A DNA stretch of 64,000 nucleotides from Daucus carota subsp. sativus. Its lineage: Eukaryota; Streptophyta; Magnoliopsida; Apiales; Apiaceae. Within the stretch, counting starts at the first letter, position 1. Every line of letters begins with the position of its first letter. The stretch lies in NCBI RefSeq assembly GCF_001625215.2, contig NC_030383.2:60502949-60566948 (forward strand), given 5' to 3'. Both the position numbers and the translations under genes were made by a program. Below are positions 44,512-56,438 of this stretch, piece by piece. The notes under the pieces are model-generated. The model saw only the letters and a list, made by a program, of their open reading frames with translations. It did no database searches and had not been told where the DNA came from.

Positions 44512-46194
44512 ATGTCCGATGATTTTGGGTTATCAAGTCCTAATCTTATTCAAACTGAATATAGGCCACTTGAAGTGCTTGAAAAAGAAATTTATACTCA
44601 AGCAGAACAAGCATCTATATCCAAAATAAATGTACCTGAAGAGCGGAATCTAGTTTCCATAGACCTTGGGCATGATATAAACAAAGGAAAAGAAGCAGAC
44701 ATGGGATTTGGAGGTGCACATCATGAGCTCCCATGCAGCCTCTCTCCAGAAATAGACTTCCCACTAAAGAATAAGCCTGATTCAAATTCTGCGTCATTGT
44801 TTGAGCTCCTCGGCAGATATGAAAAAAGGGGTAAGAATTTGGCAGATGAACATTGCAATCCAAGCAGCGAGATTACCACAAGTAGCCGGAAGCTGTCAAC
44901 AGAAGAAATCATAAGGGTGGCTGCAGAAAGATACATCGAGTTCCCTGGCAAAGATCTTGACTGTGTCACCACTTTTATCCACCCATATGGTTCTGCCTTG
45001 TCAAGTCTGTCACTGGAAGAAACAAGAGGCGCAGACCTAGCACACCTTCTATTAGCTGCAGCTGATAAAATTTGGGATGGGAAAATTGATTCTGCAAGGA
45101 GATTGCTTATGCGGTGTGAGTGCAAGGCCTCTAAATCAGGCAATCCAGTTGAAAGACTAGCATCATATTTTTCAGAAGCTCTGCAAGAAAGAATCTTCAG
45201 AGAAACAGGAAGCAGAAGAATTAAGATGGTGAGTTACGAGGCTAGAACCCCCAATAATGGCCTCTCAACAGGTGTTGACAAGACAGTTTTGGCAACCCAT
45301 GATGACATTCCATTTAGTAAGGTGATGCAATTTGCAACAACGCAAACAATTTTAGATCATGTCGCAATGGAAACCAATATACACATCATTGATCTTCATA
45401 TTAGGAGTGGAATTCACTGGCCACCGATGATACAAGCCCTTTCAGAGCGGAAAGCTCATCCAATTCAGCACCTTAAGATAACTGCTCTCGATACAGAAGA
45501 TAAGCAAAAGGTTGAGGATATCTGCAAGAGGCTAGAAAGCTTTGCCAACCCACTGAACATCGCTTTTTCATTCAATGTGGTGACTGTAGATGACATTCGT
45601 GACCTAAAGAAAGAACTATTTGGTATTCAAGCTGGTGAAGCGGTGGTTATCTATGCACCAACAATACTAAGGACAATGATCCCATGGCCTGATAAACTGG
45701 AAACTCTAATGAGGGTAATTGGAGATATTCGTCCCCTACTTATGATCGTACAAGAAGTAGATGCAAACGACAACTCACCTTCATTTATCAATCGCTTTGT
45801 TGAGGCACTTTTCTTTTATAGTACATGGTTTGACTGCTTGGAAGATTGCCTGGACCGCAGTAATCAGTACAGGATGACTCTTGAGAACAATTATTTTGGC
45901 AGAGGAATTATAAACTGTATTTCAACTGAGGGAGAAGAAAGGATCACAAGAAGTGTGAAGATCGACGTGTGGAGATCATACTTTGCAAGGTTTCAAATGG
46001 TGGAAGTTGAAGTCCCAAAATCATCTCTTCGTCAAGCAGAAATGGTTCTTAAGAAGGAATTTCCTTGTGCAAGGTTCTGCACTCTGAATAATGACGGCAA
46101 GTGTCTAATAATCAGATGGAAAGGAACACCGATGTTTTCACTTTCGACCTGGAAGTTTCAAGAAGCTCCATTATACGTTGAATTGTTTGATTAA
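44512..46194 (+). CDS. GRAS family transcriptional regulator E (subtype MSDDFGL)
   Basis: Intronless, 560 residues, start MSDDFGLSSPNLIQTEYRPLEV. The N-terminal variable region is about 18 residues shorter than in C, through loss of the segment around INEGKMEDKGLIVSENGMNN. The rest follows C: LSTEEIIRVAAERYIEF, ADLAHLLLAAADKIW, IHIIDLHIRSGIHW, ALFFYSTWFDCLEDCLDRSNQ, WKGTPMFSLSTWKF. The C-terminus differs: the TGA of C (TACTTTTGA) is out of frame here, so the protein continues with VELFD to a TAA at 46192-46194. Last gene of the array. Confidence 0.92.
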   Translation: MSDDFGLSSPNLIQTEYRPLEVLEKEIYTQAEQASISKINVPEERNLVSIDLGHDINKGKEADMGFGGAHHELPCSLSPEIDFPLKNKPDSNSASLFELLGRYEKRGKNLADEHCNPSSEITTSSRKLSTEEIIRVAAERYIEFPGKDLDCVTTFIHPYGSALSSLSLEETRGADLAHLLLAAADKIWDGKIDSARRLLMRCECKASKSGNPVERLASYFSEALQERIFRETGSRRIKMVSYEARTPNNGLSTGVDKTVLATHDDIPFSKVMQFATTQTILDHVAMETNIHIIDLHIRSGIHWPPMIQALSERKAHPIQHLKITALDTEDKQKVEDICKRLESFANPLNIAFSFNVVTVDDIRDLKKELFGIQAGEAVVIYAPTILRTMIPWPDKLETLMRVIGDIRPLLMIVQEVDANDNSPSFINRFVEALFFYSTWFDCLEDCLDRSNQYRMTLENNYFGRGIINCISTEGEERITRSVKIDVWRSYFARFQMVEVEVPKSSLRQAEMVLKKEFPCARFCTLNNDGKCLIIRWKGTPMFSLSTWKFQEAPLYVELFD

Positions 46195-48609
46195 GACATA
46201 CCAATTGCTCTCCCCCGTTTCTCAGGGTATGCTATACACCTATATTCATTTGTTTACTGTCTGCATTTTCTTTTTCCTGTTAAATTGATTTCATGTTTCT
46301 ACCATTATGAGCCATGCAGAGAAACACTATATTCTCTTTTAAGTTTTTACCTAGTTCACTGTCTGCCAAATCCAAAATTATAGGGCACTCAGAATTTGTG
46401 GTCATAACACGAATTGTTATACAAGATCTAAGCCCCTCATACTTGAATCAGCTGATTAGGTTTCTCTCCGGCCACCGGATCACAAAAGAATCGAGTCAAA
46501 GTTTTTATGTATCAAGTTCGGTTTTGCTAAACGACACGAGTTTGATCGTTAAGCTTATCGAGAACTTTTTGTTGTTCGAACTCGAGTTCGTTAAGAATCG
46601 AGCCTAGTTCAAATGTTTCATGAACAAATCGAGTTGATTCGAGTTCGAGTTAAGTTATTCACGATTTTTTTCCTTGAAAATTCAATTAATATTTAGATTT
46701 AAAAAAAATATATTTCTTGAAGATCCAACAATGCAGATGTTGGGATATACCTATTTTAGTGATGTTACAAAAATATTTAAACATAAAAAAAAATATTTAC
46801 TCATTTTAGCGATGTTACAAAAATATTTAAACATGAAAAAATATTTGATATGAACTTATAATGGTCAACAAGTGAAACTACTACTACTTCAAACATACTA
46901 CTTCAAACATGTCTAGTCCCAAATAATTTTTTTTTTTAAATTGATATTTTTTTCCAAAATATTTCTTGATAACTCAACCATGTAGATGTTAGGATTTACT
47001 TATTTTGATGATGTTCAGAAAATATTAAAAAATAAAAAATAAATTTGATGTGAAATTTTAATGAAGTTTTTAAAGATTTAACTTCATCAAAAATCATGTA
47101 GATAATGCAGATATGTTAATAAGTTGTTTTCAAACCATTAGATGAATATCCAACGACCAGGATTATAACAATTTTTTACTACGTTCAGCATTTTTTAATC
47201 ATCAGGGACGCGTCCGGCGCTTAAAAATCAGCTTTGGACGAGGTCATCTTCCCCATCCTGCAGGTAAAGAACCATCAAAAGTCGAACTGATTCATCTTTC
47301 TTGGATTCTGGTCCCAACTTCTTGGATTCTGGTCCCAACTATCGATGGTCAGAGACATGTTAACTAGCCAACTATTTCTAGGCCGCTATATATAGATGGT
47401 TGGGGATGTGTAAACTGGTCAACTAATTCTAGGTCGTTGGATGAATATTCAGCGGTCACGATTATAACATTTTTTTGACACGTCCAACGCTTTTAACCAC
47501 TTGATGGGGACTCGTCCAACGCTTAAAAAGTGTTAGGGTCATTTTCTCCGTCCAGCGATTAAAAAACGCTAGACATTAAAATTTTGTTATAATAATGGCC
47601 TTGGATATTCATCAACGTGTTTAAAAACATATGCCAGTTAACACGTACCACAATCGGTTGCTAACCAGGACCCATCTTTCTTTAGCCAGAATACCATCCT
47701 GTCAAACTAATAATTAAAAATCCAACCCTGCTAAACACCTAATTTATCCGCAAAACAAGCATTTGAAGAGGATTCGAAAGTCATATTTCTAACATATTAT
47801 GAATCATTACAATGTACAAATTAGCCAAGTTAAACCAACCAACTCTTCTATATCTGAACACAGTTAAAATTCGGATAAAGCTCAAACCTTTTATCAGACA
47901 TACCGAAAGCCATCTTGAAATCTCCTGCCGCAGAGCATTCTGGGAGAAAATCAAAATTCAGGGCACATATCTTGCCGCAACAATGGAATTAGCCAAAATC
48001 ACCTGAATTTTATGGGACCAGAATTTGAGCACCCTTAGCAAAACCATCAAAGTTCAACACCATACCTATCTCAATGCACCTATGAGGCTCTGACAACTTG
48101 AGTAGCCACCAATAACAGAATTTGGAGCAACAGTCTTCCAGCGCCCATAAGTCATTATTCTCCAACGTCACACAAATTGAAAGGGCTCGAGGGCATCTGT
48201 CTATATTCTGTCACTGCGATGCAAATTACCAACAGAATAGGTTCTAGTCTATTTGCAAAGGCAAAAATTTACGAAGACGAAATACTGAAAAAATTTAAGA
48301 GTGATAACAGATTCCTCTTGCAAGTAAATTGAACGCAAAAATGCACTTACTGGCAGCCCACTGCCCTCAGAAATGTTACCTTCTAATCTACTGCTGAGGC
48401 AAAAAGTCTACCAAGAAGAGAAACTGAAGAGAATACATCTGTGGTTAGATATTTGTACACGAGGAAGAGTGATTAAAGGTTCCTCTTACAATGAAACTGA
48501 ATGAGAGACTACACCTTATAGGTAGTCCGCAACACGAAGAAAGGAGAAAATATACAAGAAATGAAGGCTGTGTAATTTTTTAACTTAAAAGTCATTTTAC
48601 TAACTAAAA
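46195..48609. other. Spacer between GRAS E and the TBL gene with repeat relics
   Basis: 46500-46680 holds CTCGAGTTCG-type motifs and 46700-47600 holds diverged copies of GATGTTACAAAAATATTTAA and CGTCCAACGCTTAAAA motifs, also seen at 32800-33010. A 21-bp unit (CTTGGATTCTGGTCCCAACTT) is doubled at about 47298-47340. Bases 48235-48365 and 48395-48530 look like a diverged duplication. No gene. Confidence 0.45.
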
Positions 48610-50876
48610 CTATGTATGTCGTGTGTTAGACTGCAAGTAGAAATACAAGAGCTCATTCCACGTATCTGGAACCCCAGGAAGACACCAATGACTGCAATCT
48701 TGACCACCAGAAGAACTTTTCCCAGGTCTTCTTCCATATACAGATGGGTGGCCATCTACTCGATAATCTGACAAACCAGTTATATTCAAAATAGTAACAG
48801 GTATTTTCATCTGTTTTAAGACTTCTTCCAAAATGATATTCTTTTCATAGTAGGTGGTTCTTGAAGTTTCATTTACTGGCTGAGAAGCTTCTCGGCAGTG
48901 GCCACCAGCATTCCATTGACCTCCTCTATTTGAACGAAACCAAAAAGTTACTCAAATGTGACATAATGTGGGGAAATATATAAATTCTACTCTATAGCAG
49001 TAAAAGGCCAAACCTGAAGTGTGAAGGCGCAGAATTTCGAAAGAAAACTTGTGTTTTTTGCGGATTGATATACTTATCTAGCCATGATCCCCATGTCATC
49101 AATGCTTTTTGGAAAGCTGTTGAGACATCAAGACGAGGATAAACTTGTTGTCCTTCTTGATAATAATTAACCCTGTTACAGGGACTCGGGGAGTAAGAAC
49201 TTGGGACAATGGAAAGTTATAGGTTAGTAACAACAAATTAAGATCAGATTACTTGCTAGCTTTGCATGATTTGGTGGAGGGGTTCTATGCTCTATCATCA
49301 ACATCATGCAAGGCTTCCATCATCTCACACGGTCACACCACTTAGTTATTCAACTTCTTTTACTAATTTTTCATTCTTTTGTTTCATCATTATACTTAGT
49401 GACTTGCACAGTTACACTCATATATGCTGAGAAACTCATATAAATAAGAGTAACTCATATATGCCGAGAGACTCACATAAATAAGAGTTATGAACAAGTT
49501 TCTTCTTAAATCCATCTAATACATCCTATACACTATGCATTGATAAGCCAAAGAGCATGATCGAAAATGCAGAGTAAAAATAAGCAGCACTGGGAACCAA
49601 TTTGTAGACCTGACAAGTAAAAACTAACCCAGATTTTGTTTTGTAATGACTCCACCAATGAGCAGTATTAAAGACAATGATGTCAGCTCCTTTCCATCTC
49701 GATGCACCCCTATCCATAGTATCAATACGCAATGTCTGCAATCTTTTTTTCCCAACCCTTGCCTTACCCTCATGCACCAAATAATGGCTCACATAGAATT
49801 CAACTGTACACTTATAATCCTACAAGAGTAATAAAAGTTTTAAATTCTCAATTTTCCACAAACAAAAATTTAAAGCCTTATAAAACTTGCTACTCACCAG
49901 AAACTTGAAACAATAGTTTCCCTTCTCTTTAGTTATTCGCCGCCCATGAGCCTCATAAACCCTCTTAGGATCTTTAATGGCTCCCACCAACAAGCATAAC
50001 ATTGATTCCCATTGATTCCTGTTAATCGAATCACCCACAAAAACAAGTCTCTTCCCTCTAATTAGGTTCAGCATTGCTGTCGCATTGAACCTAAAGGGCC
50101 ACACAACCAATTACGCTTCAAAATATACTCACTTTGATTTCAAGTAACATACACGGTTTCACAGACACACAAATCACAACTGAAAACAGTTAAACAATGT
50201 ATCACTACCTGGGAATGTCACAATGTTGTGGCTGCCACCTCCATTTCATATAATCCTTGTCCAATCTCCCATTAGATTGACAACTAAAACCTTCATCTAT
50301 AAATGGACATGTAACATTTGTATACAAAGGATAACTATCATCAAAAACCCACTTCCCTTTAGTAACATCACATAACTTTTTACTACTTTCTTGGATTTCA
50401 CTATTTTTAGAAACCTCCACTTTCCCTGATAAAGACTCAGATCCATTCTCATGGGCATTTAATGCATTTCCACTTATAACCACCCCATCAAAATCCAAAT
50501 TACTCTGCTTCGGAGCAATCAAAACTGAACTAATCAACTCACTCACTGAACCATTCAGATGACTTAAAGAATCTTGAGTGTCATTCAAATCACTACCAGT
50601 TCTTGAAAAATTTGAAAACCCAGATGTATTAACAGAACCTATCAACTGGGTACCAATGAAAATTGCATTTTTCACTTCATGTGATGAATTAGAACTAAAA
50701 TCACCAACCGGGTCATGACCCGACCCGAGGTCAAAGTGAGGTTCTTGATGAAGAATGGGAGTAGAATGAATGACCCAGATGGAGAAAAAGGCTAAAAGAG
50801 TCAAAGAAAATGAGACGGTGAAAGAAAACACCATAAATCTTGTGGGCTTTATAGAGAAACTTCTTTGCTTCTCCAT
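48610..50876 (-). CDS. Trichome birefringence-like (TBL) O-acetyltransferase
   Basis: Five exons on the minus strand: 50876-50209, 50090-49898, 49819-49629, 49172-49014 and 48925-48610; 1527 nt and 508 residues. The start is [14 protein letters not shown] signal anchor lies at about residues 14-36, followed by a Ser/Asn-rich stem with several N-glycosylation sites. The PMR5N start is [17 protein letters not shown]. The catalytic GDSINR is at residues 242-247, and the DxxH motif DCSHWCLPG places Asp480 and His483. These two motifs form the Ser-His-Asp triad of the family. TBL proteins acetylate wall polysaccharides (xylan, mannan, pectin or xyloglucan) in the Golgi; the substrate cannot be told here. 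It resembles the TBR/TBL5/6 group. Splice sites were placed by hand. Confidence 0.92.
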
Positions 50877-52010
50877 GATACATGTACAGTATAATCTGTG
50901 TAGCAAAGAAGTAGCAGTGTTTTATGGGCTAGTTCTAACTTCAAGGCAGTTGAGATGAGGAAATACAATAGTAGAAAAACAGGGAGCAGGTTTGTCATAA
51001 TCTTGCATCCTTGACCTCAAATTGTGTGGCCTTGTTGGAGTATAACTTACAAATAGATACAGTGCATCCCTCCATAAAATAGTACTTTCTCCCGCATTGT
51101 TTGAACCATTTTGAGATTCGTATAAAATATGTTTCGTAACTTTTAAATTTTTTTTTAATAAAAATTTAAACATCAAAATTTTATTCAGAGATTTTTTTTT
51201 TAAAATATATGACGGAACTATACTTTAAATGAGCGTGAAAAAACGTGCCAAAAAGTAAGGTAAAAAAAATGAGGGAGATAGAGAGATTAAAGATTCAGAA
51301 TAAATGATTTTTCTGTAAAAAAAATAAAATGATAACATGTATTTTCATGCCAGTGTTATTTAATAAAGAAAATCATAAATAATATATTGTATCATAGATA
51401 TCTCAGGGACTGCCAGATTATGCAGGTATACACTGGAATATTTACTTTTAGAGAAAAAGGGTGCGGTGATTGTTATGTAAAGGTTGGCATCACATTATTC
51501 TTGACTTTGGCTTAATCGGACAGATCATGCACATCGTCTCTCCGCTCTGTAACTGGTGTATATTATTGTTACTCCATAAAATATATAAAACATAAATTTC
51601 AGACAATGAGATTTTATAAAATTCAAGGAAGTATCAGATATGGGTAAACAATTTTAGACACTCACTTCTTTACTATTTATAACTATTTCATTTTTTTTTG
51701 CTGATTCCAGATTTTTAAATGCTAGCATGTCAAATTCCACAAATTTTGTCGCTACTTTGACACCTTAAAATATAATATTGAATGTGTCATTGGCCTAAAG
51801 TTATTAATTTACTACAAACTTAGTTTCATAAGTCTAAAATCTATTATTTTCTAACAGAAAGGAAGTAGTTATTTTTGGAATTTTATTTGTTAAATTTTTC
51901 TTCCTCAACAATAATCAGAGGTTTAGAGTATCTCCAACTCCTTTCGTTAGTGCATGTGACAGATTAAAGATAAAATTAATAGATAAGCCACTTCAGTGAT
52001 ACAAAGAGAA
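50877..52010. other. TBL upstream spacer with a degenerate Stowaway-like element
   Basis: A CT-poor leader region precedes the TBL start. About 51083-51285 begins TACTTTCTCCCGCATTG and ends ATGAGGGAGATAG with ATATATGACGGAAC and CGTGCCAAAAAG inside, like the MITE arms at 61 kb. The rest is plain AT-rich DNA. Confidence 0.45.
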
Positions 52011-52016
52011 ATGCTT

Positions 52017-52688
52017 AGGGCATCTCTAACCGTGATCTAAAAATTTAAATTTGGGGCAGTTTTGGCTCAGACCACTCCAATTGTGGACTAAAAAGTGTGG
52101 ACTAAAAAGTGATCCAAATTTGAATCAGTGAATAGCAGTGATCCAAAACTATTCTGATCCAAATCTTTTTAACATTAAAATATTATACTTTTTATTATTT
52201 GATGATTTTGTTAATGTTATTAAAGACTGATTAATGAAGATTAGAATATAAATAAAACAACGATTAATTATAAATTAAAATTTCAAAATAAATAAAATTT
52301 CAACAATTTATCAATCGATACAGAAAAATCAAAGATAAATATTGTCCATCTTCAACTTCGAAATGCACTAATTGAGCATTTGTGGGAGAAATATACTAAT
52401 TCTGAGAATTAGTATTTTAATATTATTAATTTATTTTTATGTACCGTTTTAACATTTTCGAATTAATTTGTAATATTTTATCTTTGTCTAGTCATTAATT
52501 ATATTATTATAATTAATGATGAAATTAGTTAATCATTTTTTAAAATATTTAAAATCAAAATATATGAATATTATAAGGATGGATGAATTTGGATTTATAT
52601 TTGGATCGAATAAGATTTGGATCCCGCCCTAAATTTGGATCATTTGGTGGATCCAAATTTGGATATATGGTTGGAGTTGGTCTTAGAG
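52017..52688. mobile_element. Large MITE, family 2 copy b
   Basis: Termini TTAGGGCATCTCTAACCGTG and ATATGGTTGGAGTTGGTCTTA are inverted relatives, and TTA occurs at both edges. The subterminal CCAAATTTG(A/G)A(T/C)C matches copy a at 12798-13569. No transposase frame. Confidence 0.7.
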
Positions 52689-52876
52689 CAGAAACAAAAG
52701 AAATAAACAAAATAACCCAACGGAACATCTTCATTTCATATATCAGTGTCACCGGAAAAATAAAAGATATAAACAAAATGAACAGAATAATGAACAGTTT
52801 AATTTATAGTATATCAGTTCACATACAATAACTTATGCATTAAGTGCACCAGAGATCCAAAAGCGGCGTTTGAATT

Positions 52877-55007
52877 TCATAAAAGTGCCCTCTGTTTCTC
52901 GCCCAGGAGTTTGGCGGTGCAGTTTGAACATGCAAGAAACCCACAGCCATCACATTCGTAGAAGAATCTGGGGAGTAGGAAAGTAGTTGAACAATGGGAA
53001 CAAGAGCATGCGGACTTCTTTCTTGTAGACCTCTTCAAAACTAATGCAAGTGTGTGCGGTTTATCCGCAATTAAAACTTTTATTGTCCCAGCTCCTAACT
53101 TGATAGTGTTAAGCCAAAACCCGCAATAAAAGTGATAAGAATGTTCAGATTCAGTGCAATGGTAGAGCAACTCTTGGTTGTTAACTCGTTCTTCACAGCT
53201 TTCACAGTAGAATACTCCCTCATAGAAAAATGGCGGATATCTCAGAGTTATGGGGTGGATCTCATATTTGTGTTCCAGGCTACTTGGAAGAAATACACAT
53301 TTTAGATGAATCTGGAAATTACTGCAACTTTCACATGCATATGCCATATCATTTTTCGTAGTAAATTTCAACCCACTTATACTACACCTGGAATTAAAAA
53401 ATGGACGCTGAACAAGGGAGTGGTGGTTGTGAGATTTGTGTTTAATCCTGCTTGGTAAGAATGCACAACGGATATCAACATAGATATCACAAGTCTGGCA
53501 GTGATAGTAGAATCCATTTGTCGAATAGTTGCAAACTCCACAAACCACAAAATCATAAAATTTATCCTTCATCTGAAGCAAGAGAGAATGGTTGGGGTGA
53601 AAGTGGGATGCTCCTACAGGCAACTTCTGGGGCAACTTAGTCGCACAAAAGGAATGGAGAAAGAAATCACATTGTATACAACCGTAGTAAGACGGATGGG
53701 AAACAGTAATGGGTTGAATACAGCCATTGCATATCAGCACTTCGTTATCATCATCACTGTCGTCGTCACAATTCTGACTGATGGTAAACTTAAGCTGTTG
53801 TAATGGATGCTTCTTGTGGCTCCAATGTTTTTCAATTATAAAGGGATCATTAGGTATTGTTGTGATAGTATCACTGTTTTCACCTTTGCCTTGAAAGTCA
53901 ACTTTGAGCTTGCCGCACTGAGCTACAATGATATCAAACATTGATTCTCGGCTAGGCAGAGGAAATTGTACCAGATCAGATTCATTATCACTGTCATCTG
54001 CTTCATCCTTATTTCTGAAAAGAACAAATAATATAAACTTAGAGATGACACTAGTAAACACAAGACAAACTATAAAACAGATAGATGGTCTGTATAGCCC
54101 AAATTGAACACATATAGGGTACTCACCCCATGGATACTGTGGATGTAGAACATTTCATGTGTACAAAATATGTGCATTTATGGCAATAATACACCCAATA
54201 GCTTTTGTACACCTTTTTGTGGCAGATACCACAGTATTGCTTGAAATAGCGATGAATGTCGGGAATAGAGTAGACGAGAGTGAGGGGGTGATGGTGATAC
54301 GTAGGATTTGGTATAATGGAGGGGGATAAGGCACAACTCTTGTGGATCCAAAAATCACATGTTGTGCAAACGTAAGAATAGTCTTTGGCTTCCTCATGAC
54401 ACGCATCACAATCAGATAAGGCTTTCTTCTTCATTAATATGAGTGAGTGCTCCTTGTGTCCTTGATGATGAAGCACTCTCTGTTCGAAAGCACAAAACAC
54501 ACACACATCAAACTCACACTCAACACAAGCATAAGAGACCTTCACATCCCGGGTACAAATATCACAAGTGTAATTATCTTGGCGTGGTAGGAGAGAAAGG
54601 GGATGTATCTTGTGCTTATTGTGGTCTATTTGTGTTGGCAATTGATCTACACAAATTTTATGAAGGTAGAAATTTTGACAATGAACATCGACATCATGAC
54701 TCATACATGAATAAGTAGGAGAGCCTACAATTGGTTTGTTGCAAATATGACATGCAGCATTCTTTTCAATACTAAAATTTTCTTTTAAACATAATGGGTG
54801 CTCATGTAAATAAACTGATATGTGTAATTTTGAACAAGTATTGTGCAGGTAGAAATATTGAAAATCACTAAGCGTAGTATCTTGAAAGAAATATGCAGCA
54901 GAGCCTTCAACTGATTTGTTGCACATATGGCAACTAGCATCGGATAAAATATTATACTTTTTGAATGAGTACCCAGAATTTCTGAAGTACTCGAACACTG
55001 AATTCAT
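52877..55007 (-). CDS. DC1-domain (divergent C1) Cys/His-rich protein 1
   Basis: Two exons, 55007-54127 and 54014-52877, joined in phase by a 112-bp intron; 2019 nt and 672 residues. The start is MNSVFEYFRNSGYSF. Exon 1 holds about six zinc-binding modules (for example HICNKPIVGSP, HKIHPLSLLP, YTCDICTRDVKVSYACVECEFDVCVFCAF, HKEHSLIL, CDACHEEAKDYSYVCTTCDFWIHKSCA). A short acidic linker (NKDEADDSDNESDL) opens exon 2, which carries four or five more (HPLQQLKF, HPSYYGCIQCDFFLHSFCA, FYYHCQTCDIYVDIRCAF, HEIHPITL-type). DC1 proteins are a large plant family with links to stress and hormone responses; biochemical role unknown. Tandem paralogue of the gene at 56439-58890. Confidence 0.9.
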
Positions 55008-55480
55008 TTCTGTGTTGAGGAAGAGATTTTGAAAGAGGATTTAAATTTCTCAGAAATACTACTGGATAATCTGGTGCTGGGATCAAATATATATTTGCAG
55101 TAATCAAGAACCTGAAGCATCAAACTTTATCTTTTACTTTAAATTTACCAGGGAATGTCGGAATAAACTTTGTATTTGAATCTTTGAGTAGCCTTATACC
55201 ACAAGTGAGCACAGATTCGCACTCACCATTCAGACCATCAAGATGCTACTCCCATTCTCAAGTAACCTAAAGTATCAAAAACTTTCTTTTACTTTAATTA
55301 GGAGTGAATTTCGAATGGAACTTTAATTTTTACTTTATTTTCAAGAACTTATACCACAAGTCATTGCAGATACACACTCACCATTGACAAGCTGTTCCCA
55401 TGCATTCTACAGTAAACTGCATTCTTAAACTTCATTCTTCCTAATTGCTTATAATTTTAGCCAAGTTGTAAAACCAGGAT
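55008..55480. other. Upstream DNA of DC1 gene 1
   Basis: Contains two copies of a CAAACTTT(A)TCTTTTACTTTAA motif (near 55117 and 55282) and CTCCCATTCTCAAG/CTGTTCCCATGCATTCTA variants. These recur at 56030, 59380, 60380, 61825 and 63440 and mark duplicated DC1 promoter DNA. Confidence 0.5.
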
Positions 55481-55885
55481 TTACAGCCGCATGCATAAAC
55501 ACATACCAATCTTGAAACTACTGCAGGTTTCGCATCCATATTCGACCCCAACCTCATTTCGATACCTGGTTACACTGCAGGTAGAATTCGAGGCTGGCCG
55601 TTGAACAAGGGAGTGATGCTTGTGTAATTTGTATTTTATTCTTGTTGGTAAGAATGCACAACGGATATCAACATATATATCACAAGTGGGGCAGTGATAG
55701 TAGAATCCATTTGTCAAACTGTTGCAAACTCCACAACATACAAGATCATAAAATCATTAATGGGAGCTCATGTAAATAAACTGATATATGGGAAGCTCTG
55801 AACAATTAGTCGTTTGAATATCGATATGCCCAGACTTAAATATTTGCAACAATACTCAAATATGGAATTCTTTTTTGTGTGAGGA
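55481..55885 (-). pseudogene. Broken DC1 gene fragment between the two intact copies
   Basis: The minus strand reads TNGFYYHCPTCDIYVDIRCAFLP and HKHHSLVQRPASNS, equal to the middle of exon 2 of the neighbours. Upstream it joins directly to a short relic of the exon 1 beginning (CSELPIYQF, compare CSKLPISVYL), so most of the coding sequence was deleted. In-frame stops are present, and the tail after ETCSSFKI diverges. Confidence 0.8.
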
Positions 55886-56438
55886 AAAGCGATTTAGAAA
55901 TGGAATTCATAAAAATTTTACAGTCTCACTGACCGGAGAATCTGGTATCAGGGTTGAACATACTTTAAAAATGACAGCAAGTCGTCATATATGCACCATC
56001 CTTTAATTTACACCGAAATCAAGAATCCAAACTATCAAAGTTTTTCTTCTGCTTTAAATTATCACAAGCCATCATCACAGGGTTGCAGTGCTCGTCATTC
56101 TCATGATGTTTCCATTCTTAAGTAAACTGCAGAGTTAAATTCATTCCTCCTTGTACTCATCTTAATCTAGTTTTAATTATCATATGACGTTATTCTTTTC
56201 GTTCTACCAAAATTCTAAAAACAAATTCTGTTATAGTGCACTGCAAAAAAAATAATATATATGAACAGAACAATTACATAATAAGAAAATAATATATATG
56301 AATTCTAACTATTACATGATAAAAAAAATGGTGATTCAAGTATAAAGAACGGCGTATTGACATCGTGAACAAACAAAAGAAATAAAAATAAAATATATGA
56401 ACAGAACAATGAACATCGTAAAGAGGAGTACAACAATT
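55886..56438. other. Spacer between the DC1 relic and DC1 gene 2
   Basis: The part next to the relic resembles the leader of DC1 gene 1. About 56240-56410 has a repeated AATATATATGAA(C/T) motif. No gene. Confidence 0.4.

Noticed and set aside
50922-51176. 84-codon minus-strand frame upstream of the TBL gene
   Set aside because: Falls in the TBL leader and a degenerate MITE; no domain and no suitable context.
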